Positions 1-11,420 of a stretch of 64,000 nt of DNA are shown one piece after another. The notes under the pieces were generated by a model. It searched no databases, was not told the origin of the DNA, and saw only the letters and a program-made list of their open reading frames with translations. How positions within the stretch are numbered: position 1 is the stretch's first letter; every line of letters starts with the position of its first letter. This DNA is from Oxytricha trifallax (taxonomy: Eukaryota > Ciliophora > Spirotrichea > Sporadotrichida > Oxytrichidae). Location of the stretch: contig ARYC01000622.1 in the NCBI GenBank assembly GCA_000711775.1, positions 1-64,000 on the forward strand. Reading direction: 5' to 3'. A program made the translations under genes and the position numbers.

Positions 1-858
1 GTCTCTGAGATCAATAAAATCATGGTTAAAATAGAGGCAATGAAGATTCCTATATTAAAAATCATTGACTTAGATTCTTGCCTAGAAAGCTATCTCACTC
101 TTGAAGATAAAAGAGAGAAGAGAGTCATTACTGATGACTAATATGCTTACAAGATATATCCATTCAATTACTTCCTTGCTGATGACAAGTTCCAATGGAA
201 TTTGCAAATGAGTATTATGCTCTTTAAAAGGCAAAGTTAAATGAGTGCAGTCATATCATCTAGCTTGATGCTCTTTTTCTTGGTAAAGATCATGTAGCCT
301 TCAGGCTTCCATTACTTGAAAGGACTTACAGAAAATTCTTATCTGAAAATAGATGTCAGAGATAAATTGCTAGATAGTATAGCAGATAGTTGAGGGAATA
401 GAAGAGCTTCACAAGCTGGTTACGTTCATAGAGACTTAAAGCCAGAAAATATAATAATGAACTTTCAGCCTCTTAGAGTTTATATTATAGACTTCAACAG
501 AGCTCAAAGAGTCCAAGCCTCTGCATAAGGAAATGTAAACGGCACTACTGGATATTTCCCAGAGAGAGAAGATTGGAGAGATGGAGACACTTAATGGGAT
601 ATCTGGGCTCTAGCAGTAATAATAATAGAGAGCGACATGCCAACGATTACTATAGCTGCAGGGGTGAGAGAGATTCTAAGCAAGAATCAAACAATACTCG
701 ATAAAAATAAAATAAATGGAGGTCTCAGAGAACTTGCATACTCAACTATTATCAAGCCAAGCTAAGAGAATTAACAAACAATAGAAACAATTAAACATCA
801 TCTTAGAAAGATAAAATTCAGAGAACTGCCACATGACGCTAAGCTTATGTTTGTGTGA
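1..858 (+). pseudogene. TBE 57-kDa zinc-finger/kinase gene, C-terminal part, frameshifted
   Basis: Reading TAA/TAG as Gln, this matches the C-terminal two-thirds of the TBE 57-kDa protein. The kinase-like catalytic loop HRDLKPEN is at about 429-452, followed by IDFNRA in place of the usual DFG motif, a GYFPERE block and a tail ending in a TGA at 856-858. Compared with the copy at 37222-38672 it lacks single bases near 194, 367 and 414, each shifting the frame, so it is decayed or the bases are sequencing errors. The zinc-finger part lies left of the window. The biological substrate of this kinase-like protein is not known. Confidence 0.85.
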
Positions 859-1019
859 GATATCTTAAAAACTCGCTTGTTATACTCACTTAAATTACTA
901 ATATTTAAACATTAAACCCCTACATAAACCCTATTAAAACCCTAATAAAGTATGCACTAATAGTCTACTTTTATCAATCAAAAACTCAATCAAACTACTG
1001 AAAGGGTTTTGGGGTTTTG
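1..1019 (+). mobile_element. TBE transposon, right-hand part (TBE-a)
   Basis: The element enters from the left edge and ends in GGGTTTTGGGGTTTTG at 1004-1019, the telomere-repeat end typical of TBEs. The terminal region from about 890 is nearly identical to both ends of the TBE at 37061-41221, so it belongs to that subfamily. The base triplet after the end (ATT, 1020-1022) fits the ANT target. Only the 57-kDa gene remains in the window. Confidence 0.93.
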
Positions 1020-1100
1020 ATTATGCATGCCATTTTATAAGAAAGTTTAATCAAGTTTCTATTTTTAAATTAATATTGAATTATCATATTGGAATAGTCT

Positions 1101-1367
1101 TATAAAACTCCATAGATCAATTAAGACAAGAGGATGGGGGTTAAGAACAATTAAACTATTCATTACCTATTATTGGATTGTAATTAAATTGTTTGGGCTA
1201 ATTATTAAAACTATTTGCTCGATTAATTGTCCTTATAATATAATCAAATCAGGGTGTTTAAAATTGATTTTAGGCTAATTATATATTTAATTTAAGCCAA
1301 AAATAATTAATAGTAAAATTGATTGTTCTTAATTCAAATCTCTTATCTTAATTGATATATGTTTTAT
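1101..1367. repeat. Inverted-repeat mini-element, diverged copy
   Basis: The ends (TATAAAACTCCATAGATCAA at 1101 and its inverted counterpart near 1348-1367) match the better-preserved element at 1562-1829, as does the interior (GCTCGATTAATTGTC, ATCAGGGTG). It has no coding potential. It is probably an older copy of the same non-autonomous element. Confidence 0.7.
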
Positions 1368-1561
1368 AATACTAAGATACCAGTCCAAACTCTCCTTGAA
1401 AAATTGAATTTTAGAGATAAATTTTGAATTTTGTAATGATAGTTTGAAAATTTGTGGAAATAATTTCATTATTGCAGATAATCATAAATTTATTTAAATT
1501 TACTAGGCAAAATTATTTTGTTTTATACTAAAATTTGACATTGTATTTATTTCATGTGTTA

Positions 1562-1829
1562 ATAAAACCCCGTTAGTCAATTAAGAATGAAGATTGGGGA
1601 TTAAGAATAATGAAATTAAGAATTAATTTTAATTGGCGTAAATTATTAAAGTTTTGGCTAATTATTAAAGCCATTGGCTCGATTAATTGTCTCTATAAAA
1701 TAAACCAATCAGGGTGCGTAAATTTGTTTTTAGCCTAATTATATTTAATTTCAGCCAATTATAATTAATTCTCAATTTCATTATTCTTAATTCCCAATCT
1801 TCATTCTTAAATGACTAACGGGGTTTTAT
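1562..1829. repeat. Inverted-repeat mini-element with AAAACCCC ends
   Basis: A terminal inverted repeat of about 70 bp begins ATAAAACCCCGTTAGTCA and ends TGACTAACGGGGTTTTAT. The interior is non-coding. The ends read TA-AAACCCC / GGGGTTT-TA, consistent with a TA target duplication as in Tc1/mariner-type elements. It lies about 80 bp upstream of the start codon of the coiled-coil gene, so it is germline-limited or sits at the edge of the macronuclear chromosome. Confidence 0.75.
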
Positions 1830-1910
1830 ACATTTGATTTGTTAATAATAAGTTGGAATATAAATTTGAAATTAACAAACAATTAAAATATGAACTTTGT
1901 TGAATAAAAT

Positions 1911-4900
1911 ATGTCTCAGAAGGCTTTCTAGTCTGCTTTCCCTAATATTTCAATGAGTCAAGCTTTCTCCCCATCAAATATGTCCTCCCAATAAGATCTT
2001 AATATTAAGGCCAACTAAAAGTACGATATCACATTAATAATTATAATTAAATTACTTTATAAAAATTTAATTTATTATCAAGAAATTTAATATTATTTGA
2101 TTTCTATTAGTAAATTATTTTTAAATCTTTTTTGTTCATTTTGTGTATTTTTTTGATTAATAGAATAGCATATTGAATAATGCATAGAATTATGTGAGCA
2201 ATTTAAACATGCAAAATCACTAAACTTAATCAAATTAAAATCCTCAGCATAACCTCAGAAACTTCAACTATGAGCAGAACTATGATGATAATTACTAAGA
2301 TCAGGAGAGTGATTCATAATAGCAATAAAACTATGATGAGGAAGATGGTTAATAAGAATATGGTAAATTTGAGAGGTTAGATAGCTAGGTTAATTTAAAT
2401 CCTCAATTCCAAAGTATTCACTCCAGTGATAACCAATTCATGTATGATGAAAGATTCAATTAAATTGGAGATAACCAAAATGACAATAGTCAAATGCAAG
2501 ATCATAATGACAATGGATCAAATCAAAATGACTATGATTACTCATATTATAACTGATTATTTAATTATTATGATTAGAACACCTTCAATTAAGTCCACTT
2601 TTATCCAAATGGTGTTTCAAAAGAAATCAATCTCAGTAATCTATAATTGTATCTTATATATATACGTAATCTTAAAACATCCTAACTAATTGGGAATTAC
2701 TAAAACTTATTAAGTGACATGAAAAGTTAAATCAGCACTATAATGTAATATAATTAGTAATTCTAAATATTTTAAATTAATTATATCAAAGGGAAATTTT
2801 AAATTAAAAACAACTTAATTAACACCAAATAACAAAGTATTGAAAGAATTTAACAGCAATAAGATAATGATCTAAATCAACAAGATATTCAAATTTATTT
2901 ATTTTACCCTAGGTACTTTGAGCAACGGAATGAACACCTAAAGTACATATGGTTAATTAATAGCCTCTCCCGTAATGAAAATACTTGACACTCAAAAAAG
3001 CAGAGTAACAAACAAAAACTTAATGTCTCATGACGAGAATCTCCTAGAATCCTACCAAAGTTTCAGAGCAATATAAGTTCAAAACTAAAATGCTGCTCAC
3101 TAGCACAATTAATCTGTTGGAGATGGAGGTACCTTCTCACCACACATTCCAAAATAAAGTGAAAGAAGAGTGACTGAATTACATCATGGATCATTGCAGA
3201 GAGTTCAAGAAATTGAAGAGAGAAATAAGAGAAGAATCTTATCATCACTTAATTTGAGGAAATCCCCTTAAAATAACGATGCACATGCTTTGATATCAAC
3301 CTCTTCAAATTATAAATTTACAAATACTTCTATGGGCAGTCCAAACTCACCCAAGAATTATATCTATTCACCCTACTCTCTCTATTAATCTCGCTTCGAT
3401 CTCAATAATTAAAACAACAAGGAGAATATGAATCTACAAAATTAAAAAGCTCACCTCTAGAATAGCAATTCTCCTATGAATTTATAGCATTTACATATTG
3501 CTAATAACAAACCTCAATAAGATTATGAAACTATGTACTATGACCAAGTTAAGATGAATAAGCAGCTTATAGATTAGGTTAAGAGCCTGAAAATCAAAGC
3601 AGATCAAGCATAGAACAAGGCATCCAAAGATTTCGAAGTAAAACTTATCAAAAGCATTCAGAATGAGGAACATCTACAGTAAAAAAACAACTAGCTTATG
3701 CTAGAAAATTAAGGTTTATTGGCTTAATTAAATGAAATCAGTATGTAGATAGAGGGGTCTATGAGGAACAACTAAGAATTAGAAACTTACTTGGAAAACT
3801 GTGAAGTAAGCCAAGCTAAATTCACTGACAAATACAAATCATACAATAAAAAGATACAAGATTTAAACAAGAGAAATTTGGAGCTTAGAGACATCAATGT
3901 GTAGCTAGAGGACAAAGTTAAAAATCTTGAAACAGAAAAACTCAAACTTTCTGAGAAATGGATAAGATTATCTGCGAGGTAGAGAGTTGAGGATAAAAAC
4001 AAAAGTAGAGTCAGAGAAAAGGAGGTAAAGATTGAGAAGATTGAAAAATAAAACCTCATTGTTTATTAAGAATTAATATTAGATGTAAATAAATAACATT
4101 TATCAATGCATTTAATTATTTTAATTAAATTTAATTATATAATATAACTATTTAAAATTAAAGATTTGTAATAAAAGCAATTAAAATAAGCAATTTTAAT
4201 ATAATAGTAATAATTTATTGGCAATAGTAATATAATTTTTTAATACTATCTATCAACATTTATTAATTATTTATAAAAGGATTTTAATTAGAGCTAGCAC
4301 AAAGTAAAGCTGAACAGTTTGAAAAGTAGAATCTTATCTTGAAAGATGAAAATGCAGCAATAAGTGCAAAATTAAATCAGATCTAAAAGAGTTTTAAAGA
4401 CGCCTCTAGTTTAAAAGAGATTCTTGAAAATGAGAAATATTTAGCTGATAAAGTTACAAATGAGCTGCTCGCTAGAATATAAAGATATGAAGCCTAAATT
4501 AATGAATAATAAGAATAGATCAATTAGGTCAGTGAAGCCTTGCAATTTGCTTAAAAAGATCAAGAGGAGATGAAGTTGATAGAGTAGGACATGCAAAACA
4601 TGCAAGATAAGATGAACTAAATTAACTCTGAAAGTATTGAGATACAGACCTATAATATTATATTTTAATATGCAGTTGGAAAGTGAAAACTAGAAGATGC
4701 AATCAGAACTCATAGTTTAAAGAGATTAAATTCAAATCAAAGACCAGCAAATTGATACTTTGCAGCTTCAACTGGAACACCAAGTGGACTAATTCAAAGA
4801 GTTGCAAAGTGAATTCAGTGAAGTTATTGAGTAACTATAAAAGAAAGAGAATGTTTTGAATATAAAATTCAGTCAGGAAGAGCTCTAAGATGCAGCTGAC

Positions 4901-6510
4901 TACTTGATAGGTTAAATCTAGCTTGACAGTAACAATTTAGAAAATAATTAGTAGCTAGATTCATCAAACATCGAAGATCAAACCATTACTTGTCTAATCG
5001 TTAAAGCAGCACAAAAGATCAAGTATTTAAACAAATACCATGAAGGCTTTAAACTTGAGTTGGAGGAGCTGACTGAGAAGTATGATAAACTTGCAATTAA
5101 ATACAGAGACTCAAATAAAGAAGCTGAGCATTTATCTAACTTAAAAGAAGTGCTGTAGGTTTAGGTTGAAAATTAGAAGTCAGAACTTGGTGATCTGAAG
5201 CAGTATATTTTTGATTTAGAAAGCATGATGAAGTCTGATGGAAATTTAGATAACAACTCACAGCAAATGAATCATTTCTAAGAAACATTTTCAGCAGCAT
5301 CTGTTTAAGATAGGTATATGCAGTAACTTCAGACTTTTGAAAGATCTCCATCTATTATGCACATGTACGCTTCACAAGATCAAAATAATAAACCTTGTGT
5401 GATAAGATGAAATAGATGTAAAGATAAATAAGTAAATCAAAAATTAATAGAATATGTTTATGTCGTAAGATCTTCAAGAAGATCCAAATATCTATCAATC
5501 AATGAACTCTCAATAGGCCAAAACACTTAAGCAGTTGCATCAGTATTAGCAGCATTAAAATTCTGTTGACTATAAATTTTTTTAATAATTTTATTGACTC
5601 TACTGGCATGCAGAGGAATAGCTTGAAATACTTGGAGAAAATAGCTGATAACAAGAAGTCTATAAACAACTTATCTTCAATTTAGCACTCTTATGATCAC
5701 TCTAGAGTATGCCTTCCAACTAGATTACTATCAAACTAGCAAATTAGCTCCACTTTTATCGCAAATAAGCTTAAAGTTAATCAATCTCTATCGTCTATAT
5801 CGAATGAAAAGAATGATGTGTCATTGCAAGAGCAAATCAAGAATACACTACAGTAGTATAAAAATCAATAGCATAATCAGAGAGCATCTTAATTTAAAGG
5901 AACTAGAGGGATAAGCAACTCAAAATCAGGGAAGAAGAGTAGTATTATATAGAAAATAGGTGATAGAAATGAGCGATAAGCATAGTAGAAAAGTCTCTCT
6001 CGCAGTCCACTATCAACTTCTATGAATGGAAATAACGATTAGCAATATGCAGATGAAGCATATTATTCATAGAGAGCAGTCTCATCTACGAATAATCTGT
6101 ATATCAACCCTAATATGTAGCATTAGATTTAAACACTTCATAGCGTGAGACAATCTTAATCTTAAGCAACGAACTTACTCTCTGGCAATAACAATGGACA
6201 AGGAAGGTTTAGTCAACCACACCAGTAAACTAATGCAATCAACAATGCATAGAATGGTTCTAGTACAAGGGGCAACTCTGGAAACACAAGACCTCACTCT
6301 TCTTCTCACATGAGATCGAGCATAAACAGCAATATGAACAATGCAGCAACTTAGGGTAAAAGCTACAGTAATTTAGGGGTTGCGAGTGTTAGAGGAAGCA
6401 TAAGTAGGAATTAAATTAGCGGAAGTGCTACTATCAGTGGCAATAACTCAAACATATAATTTATGAATAATGCTGGGAGCTTTAAGAATTAAAGCAATAA
6501 CAGATATTGA
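1911..6510 (+). CDS. Large coiled-coil protein, 1268 aa, in 7 MDSs
   Basis: The start is the ATG at 1911 (MSQKAFQSAF...) and the stop is the TGA at 6508-6510. TAA/TAG are used throughout as Gln. After removing two introns (2021-2168, 5399-5450) and six pointer-flanked IESs, the length is 3807 nt, exactly 1269 codons. Residues about 1-380 are rich in Ser, Asn and Gln. About 380-900 are charged heptad-like coiled coil (stretches such as LNKRNLELRDINVQLEDKVK). The last about 340 residues are low-complexity Ser/Asn/Gln. No catalytic motif is visible. The likely role is structural (cytoskeletal, basal-body or ciliary), which is inference from the coiled coil only. The gene stands alone, as expected for a single-gene nanochromosome. 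All MDSs are in order and on one strand, so it is not scrambled. Confidence 0.85.
2021..2168 (+). other. Predicted intron in coiled-coil gene
   Basis: It has a GTACGATATC donor and an AATAG acceptor. Splicing joins AA to C (AAC) and opens the downstream frame INNAQNYVSN. It is AT-rich and contains many stops in other frames. No direct repeat marks it as an IES, so an intron is favoured. Confidence 0.6.
2551..2571 (+). other. Micro-IES, 21 nt, pointer TATTAT
   Basis: TATTAT occurs at 2545-2550 and again at 2566-2571. The insert carries an in-frame TGA that would stop the gene. Removing the insert plus one pointer gives SYYDQNTF in frame. Confidence 0.75.
2643..2672 (+). other. IES, 30 nt, pointer GTAATCT
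   Basis: The pointer is at 2636-2642 and 2666-2672. Removal yields NLSNLKTSQL. The frame is open either way (30 nt), so the 7-bp repeat and the AT-rich insert are the evidence. Confidence 0.65.
2726..2981 (+). other. IES, 256 nt, pointer ATGAAAA
   Basis: The pointer is at 2719-2725 and 2975-2981. The frames before and after differ; removal joins LLSDMK to ILDTQK in frame. A 5-bp alternative (GTTAA) nearby gives almost the same join, so the exact boundary is uncertain. Confidence 0.65.
4084..4292 (+). other. IES, 209 nt, pointer ATTAGA
   Basis: ATTAGA occurs at 4078-4083 and 4287-4292. The insert is about 85% AT. Removal joins QELILE to LAQSKAEQ within the coiled coil and corrects the frame. 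Confidence 0.85.
4636..4684 (+). other. IES, 49 nt, pointer GAAAGT
   Basis: GAAAGT occurs at 4630-4635 and 4679-4684. Without removal the frame hits TGA at about 4684. With it, INSESENQKMQSEL reads through. Confidence 0.85.
5399..5450 (+). other. Predicted intron, 52 nt, in coiled-coil gene
   Basis: It has a GTGATAAG donor and a TTAATAG acceptor. It contains an in-frame TGA (5408-5410). Splicing continues directly into NMFMSQDLQE. The alternative is two genes, one ending at 5410 and another starting at the ATG at 5454. The overall codon count is exact with splicing. Confidence 0.6.
5572..5599 (+). other. IES, 28 nt, pointer TTGACT
   Basis: TTGACT occurs at 5566-5571 and 5594-5599. The unremoved frame stops at the TGA in the second pointer. 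Removal gives NSVDSTGMQRNS. Confidence 0.88.
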
Positions 6511-6677
6511 CAAATTAATTTAATCGAATGAGTTTGAATTAAAAGAGTATTACATTTAATAGACTTATTTAACTTTAGTTAATTTATCTAATTATTGCTC
6601 AACTATAAAAAATTTATATTTGAATTTCTATATTCAAATAATTATATAATTTAATCTAGGAATATAATAAATAAAAT

Positions 6678-7420
6678 ATGTTAACAGCTGCTTAAAAACA
6701 CAAACTCATCAAAGAGTACAACCAGGACAGAGACCAAAAGTAAGAACTTATCACTGTTATATAATATATTTGTAGATGGGAAGACTACTAGGAAACTAAG
6801 AAAATGTAAGCTAAATACTAGATCATACTATTCTTCTTTTGTTAATTTCATTGAATTTCTCCAGTTTTTTTAATCAATTTATGAAACTACCCACTATCTT
6901 AATCCGAAGATTATTGAATTCAATTATTCTAAACTAGTTATAACATGAAAATGTTTATAGGAAGAAAACACAGTTAGGTTAAGATCCCACTCAAACTCAA
7001 ATGCCCAGTTATGAGGAGCAAATGGATGGGAATTACAAGAAGATCCACAAGATCCTGGCAGTTAACAATAAGAACAAGGATGTCAGAGAGGAAATCAAGG
7101 ACCATCTCAATGAAAGACCAGAGAACCAGCTATCCCCAGGCATGTGGCTCACTCTCAACCCAGTAATATAACACTTATCAATTATAACAACTTTAGCAAT
7201 ATTCACTCAACCAGAACATGAAGAGCACCTTCAAAGATGACTTTAAGGGAGACATTGAGTAAGTATTCAGTTCTTCAATTAGTATTTTACCTAATCAAAC
7301 TTACTAATATATTGTTTTAATAGAGAGCCAGTAGACAAAATTTACTTCAGAAGAAGAGACGAAGCATCTCAATATGCTGAATTTCTCTTCAAATCAAAGG
7401 TTGTGCTTACCAAGAAATGA
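6678..7420 (+). CDS. 150-aa conserved-looking protein with 4 introns
   Basis: The start ATG is at 6678 and the TGA at 7418-7420. Four GT-AG introns (6740-6775, 6806-6960, 7163-7196, 7259-7323) leave 453 nt, exactly 151 codons. The protein is charged and Lys/Gln/Asn-rich, starting MLTAAQKHKLIKEYNQ and ending EFLFKSKVVLTKK, with a core PGMWLTLNPQYSLNQ. No membrane segment or signal peptide is seen. I do not recognise the family. It is higher in GC than the surroundings and has clean splice sites, so it is probably a functional gene. No IES was detected. It may share a macronuclear chromosome with the gene starting 274 bp downstream. Confidence 0.8.
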
Positions 7421-7693
7421 GCATGACTCCAAATATTTGAAAGAAAACTTAGAATATTCTACTTTTAAGCATTTTAATCATAAAACTTAATTGAATTCTT
7501 CTTATATTACAAGGCAATATGTTGTTTGTTGGTAGATTATCTAAGAATTAAGTTAAGTGGTTAAATAAAATAAATCATATTTAAATAGTATACATTAAAA
7601 TCAATTTCACTTATTATACACTTGACTATTCTCAAATTAATTATATGAAAATATATTAGCATTATTCATTACTATTAAATGTTAATAATACCA

Positions 7694-10600
7694 ATGAGCG
7701 CGCAAGATATGCAAAGAAACTAACAATAAAACAACATCAAGAGAGCCCCAGGCTTTGAAGATGACGATGGAGACATGATCGATGTGGAGGAGGGCAATCA
7801 AGTCAGAGGTGGCGTTGCTGTCTCAGGCAATTACCAGACTGCAGACAACCAAAACAGAGGAGGCATGCAGATCGACCAAAGAGGATCCCAAAGAAAACAG
7901 AGACCTAGTTCAGGTAACATTATTTCTTTTTACTTTCAATCAATGTCTAATCAATCAATATAGCTAAGAGAAGAAGTAAGTCAAGCAAACCAAGATAGTA
8001 GCATACTCAGTTTACTTATATGAAGCAAGATGTCTTATTAATATTGTGTAGGATCCACTGGAAAGAAGGGAAATCAAATGGCAAACAAAAGTTACGCATC
8101 TTCTGAAATAGGCGGAGATGAATCTAGATACGGAGTAGACCCAGAAGGCTCCAAGGACTTCAAGGCTGCCTATCAACAAGTAAGCATTTTATTCACACTT
8201 ATCAATCATTATTATAATAATAGCCTATCTTATAACTATAAGCAAATTATTGATTGAATGCATGTTTAGTTGGTTGAGAAAATCTATCAAGAGCAAGGCA
8301 ACACAATTTTGATATCTCATGATGAAATTTAGAAACTAGAACATAGTGTATGTTAATAAGAATTTTCCATCCATTTTTATTTTCTAGTTAATTTATCATC
8401 ACATATCTATAAAGAACATTTCATCTTAACCCGTCAATTATAGAAACACTTGAGTGAGGAGGACTTCAGACAAAGAATATCAGAGTTTGAATCTAAAAAG
8501 CAGCTGAAAATTCAATAGAAATTGGATGACGTTAAAGACAAAGATTTGGAAGGATGCACATTCCACCCCTAATTAGTCACCCATCACGACTCCAACAAGA
8601 GAAATTTGGATTAATTCCTCGAAGACCAAAGGAGATTCCAGGAGAAAGTTCACAACAAAATCCATCAAGTGTAGGAGCAAAGCACTCAAGATGTGTCCTC
8701 AACTATGCACCCAACCATCGATGAGACTTCCAAAAAGATCTGTGAGGAAAAACTTCATGATAGAAAGAACAAATCTACACATGAGAGACTCTATGATTTG
8801 AACAAAGAAAAACAAGAAAAGCTGAGGCAAAAGCAAGAGGATGAGAGAGAAAAAATCAGACTCTAAAGCGTTGAAATTTCACATAATGTATCAGTTTCAG
8901 CCTCCAAAAGAGAAAAGCCACTCGATTAAACACTCTATGAAGATGCTGAAAGACGCAAGAGAGATTAATAAAAGCTCAGAGATGATACTGAAAAGGCTAG
9001 ATCAAACCCCAATCAATCTAAGTTCTTCAATGAAAAAGTGATAAATATGTAGTTAACAGATTCGAGAGAGAAATCAATCAATTAGAATAAGAATATGCCC
9101 ATGAAATCCTTGGACCACAAGCTGATGATGAAAATACTGAAACTATCCTTGGATTGAACTTTGAGAAAATGGTGCAAGCACTTTGCGATTTGGGTTTCTT
9201 GCCATCATAAAATACAACTCATACTCATGATCTCCAATTATGTCAAGATCTATGGTCACTAGTAAAGGGTTAATCTAGAGGTCATGTTACTTTTGATACA
9301 TTGAGAGTACTTTGTCTTAACTTCATTGGAGTTAAAACTACATCAAGAGAAGGTGACGCCCCTGCTGAAGAAGATCAGGAGCAACCTAACAATTCAAACA
9401 ATTCAAAATATATATGTGAAACAACCTACTAGTATTTAAGATTAAAATACTTAAAATGACGAAGAGGACGGAGATCAACCAGCTGATCAACCAAATGATA
9501 ACTAGTTCGCTAAACTTGGGTTCTTCCATGAAGACAAGTTTTACCTAAAAAGAGGTCTACATAGCGCAATCTTCACACATTTTAAGAATTTCTACATCCA
9601 TAGAATGCAATTTGTTGGTGGAGTGCAAAAGAGAGAAAACCCCAAACCAAAGGCACAAGCATACTCAAATCTCATAAAATAATTGTATACGTAAATTATA
9701 AAAAATTATAAAACATAATTGATTTAATAACTCAAATGAGCAGATGTTTTAAGCTAAACCTTATATTTCCACTAAATCTGCATAGCTTGCCGATAACAAA
9801 AGAAAGAAGATGCTTGGAGATAGAGCTGGTGCCAATTTTAATCATTAAAAATCCAAATTTTTCCCATACTTAATCTTTTGCTTAAAAAAGTAATTAACTC
9901 AAAAGAATAACTATTTTTTGTGTTAATTTAGTTGAAATTCTTTTAATCCCCAAACATAATGAAGCCTATTTAGAGGAAAAAAGAAAGCAAATCTATGACA
10001 AAGAAGTTGAGGGCTGCACTTTCGCTCCAAAGACAATTGATTTCTAAACAACTGCCCAAAGAGAATCGTATATTATTATATTTGTTATAATCCCATGGAG
10101 ATAGATGCCTAGATTTGTACTCATCCAAGCCAAAGGGATGGTTCAAGGAAAAGGAAACCAAGACTCTTTCAGATTATGAGTTTGAGAAGGGTAAAGATGA
10201 TTGCCTCTTCAGACCAAAGATTAACGACCCATCATCAAATTAGTGAATGTTTATTGATTTAAAAAATATAATTGTACTAATACTTTGTTATCTATATCAT
10301 CACTGTAAGCTCTCAATGATGATCAAAACATTGATCAAATCAGAGGTGTAGACAAAGTTATGGATAGAATGGTGAAAGCTAGACAGACTCAGATGGAAAA
10401 AGAAATGATGACTAAGAGAGGTACCCCAGCCTAGATCATGGCTTCACTTGGAAAACCAGAGCCAACCATGAACTTTACCTCAAACAAAAGCAAATTCAAG
10501 TCAGCATTCGGAGTTGATGGATCTCAAATTATCCCTCCCAAGAAGTCAAACAGAAACTAACATAATTTTGATGAATCTCAGAGAATGGACAGAAGTCAAC

Positions 10601-11420
10601 TTAGCAGTGCCAGACAGTAAGAGCAATAGAGACAGCAACACTAGCAATAACAACAATAGCAAATCAGACAACCAGCAAGACAGTAACAGTAATTGAACGT
10701 ACAATAGTAACCAGTGAGATAATAGCCTAAGACTAAGCCAGAGGTTCAACCACAACAACAGATGAAATAGGTACAATAATAACAGCAACAGGAACAAGTC
10801 GTCCAGAGATAAGTTGTTTAATATTGCATAAGCATATTAATCATCAAGTATCTTATTCATTTAATACATATTTTATTGGAAAAATAACAGTAAATCATTC
10901 AACAACAGCAATAAATTGATGCTGACACTTTTAACATTACCACTCAACAACAACAGCATCAAGATAACTACTATTAGTTATAAATAATTTAAAGAAGAGT
11001 TTTATTTAAGAATTACTATGAAGAAGAACAAGAGCAACAACACCACGAAGAATTGAGAGAAGGAGTTGATGAGACTGATTATGATAACAACACACAAAGT
11101 TATCCAAATGACGACAGCAACCAACAAAGCCCAGTCAAGAGTCAAAATGACAGAGAACCCATGCTCTATGTGGATTACTTTATATTATCTATTTAGTTCT
11201 TTTGGATGTGAACTTGGGAACCAGTGGAACTCAGAGAATCGTAGTCTTTGAAGGCGACACTGCTGAGGGTCTTGCCCTTAAATTCGCAATTGAGTACAGT
11301 CTTGATGAAAGCATGAAGGAAAAACTCACTCAAATGCTCCAAAATCAAATTGCCAGCGTCCTCTAAAAGATTGATGAAGAGATCGTGTCAAATGGCTCAA
11401 ATCAGAATGATGACAACTGA
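7694..11420 (+). CDS. 968-aa FxP-motif protein, 5 introns and 8 IESs
   Basis: The start ATG is at 7694 (MSAQDMQRNQQQ) and the TGA at 11418-11420. Introns are 7914-7963, 7976-8051, 8180-8269, 8348-8443 and 10813-10890. With eight pointer-flanked IESs removed the length is 2907 nt = 969 codons. The N-terminus is acidic then basic. Next comes a charged coiled-coil-like region containing GCTFHPQL (about 8553), then a globular-looking segment (ETILGLNFEKMVQALCDLGF). Then follow GCTFAPKTI (about 10014), GDRCLDLYSSKPKGWF (10096-10143) and CLFRPKIND (10202-10228), then a Gln-rich tract (10597-10940) and a short C-terminal domain. The repeated C-T/L-F-x-P motif suggests a cytoskeletal or ciliary protein of a type common in ciliates and flagellates; this is inference. 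No enzyme signature is seen. Confidence 0.85.
9003..9061 (+). other. Possible IES, 59 nt, pointer AGAT
   Basis: AGAT occurs at 8999-9002 and 9058-9061. The frames before and after differ by an amount that a 59-nt removal corrects (EKARFEREINQ). The pointer is short and the insert looks partly coding, so an indel or another boundary is possible. The total codon count supports removal. Confidence 0.5.
9389..9428 (+). other. IES, 40 nt, pointer CAACCTA
   Basis: The pointer is at 9382-9388 and 9422-9428. Removal converts a frame ending at TGA (9457-9459) into EQPTSIQDQNTQNDEEDGDQ. Confidence 0.88.
9671..9737 (+). other. IES, 67 nt, pointer ACTCAAAT
   Basis: The 8-bp pointer is at 9663-9670 and 9730-9737. 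Removal joins AQAYSN to EQMFQAKPYIST in frame. Confidence 0.9.
9858..9954 (+). other. IES, 97 nt, pointer CCAAA
   Basis: The pointer is at 9853-9857 and 9950-9954. Removal joins GANFNHQKSK to HNEAYLEEKR in frame. A competing 8-bp repeat TTTTAATC nearby gives a stop and was not chosen. Confidence 0.75.
10068..10092 (+). other. IES, 25 nt, pointer AATC
   Basis: AATC occurs at 10064-10067 and 10089-10092. Removal gives QRESHGDRCLDLYSS in frame. The insert is almost pure A/T. Confidence 0.8.
10238..10302 (+). other. IES, 65 nt, pointer ATCATCA
   Basis: The pointer is at 10231-10237 and 10296-10302. The unremoved frame stops at TGA right after the first pointer. Removal gives INDPSSLQALNDDQN. 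Confidence 0.9.
10975..11019 (+). other. IES, 45 nt, pointer TACTAT
   Basis: The pointer is at 10969-10974 and 11014-11019. Removal joins HQDNYY to EEEQEQQ. The frame is neutral, so support comes from the pointer and composition. Confidence 0.7.
11176..11207 (+). other. IES, 32 nt, pointer TGGAT
   Basis: TGGAT occurs at 11171-11175 and 11203-11207. The unremoved frame stops at TGA (11209). Removal gives MLYVDVNLGTSGTQ in frame. Confidence 0.9.

Noticed and set aside
1004-1019. Telomere repeat as a true chromosome end or fragmentation site
   Set aside because: The C4A4 repeats here are always at TBE ends with matching inverted terminal sequence and short target duplications, so they are transposon termini, not telomeres.
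2426-2689. 87-codon frame under the standard code
   Set aside because: It is an out-of-phase shadow of the coiled-coil gene, whose true frame uses TAA/TAG as Gln.
9841-9949. IES with 8-bp pointer TTTTAATC in the FxP-motif gene
   Set aside because: Removing it brings a TGA into frame; the overlapping CCAAA pointer gives an open frame and was preferred.
10546-10797. Leu-rich 83-codon frame on the minus strand
   Set aside because: Antisense of the Gln-rich tract of the FxP-motif gene; CAG/CAA/TAG repeats read backwards give Leu.
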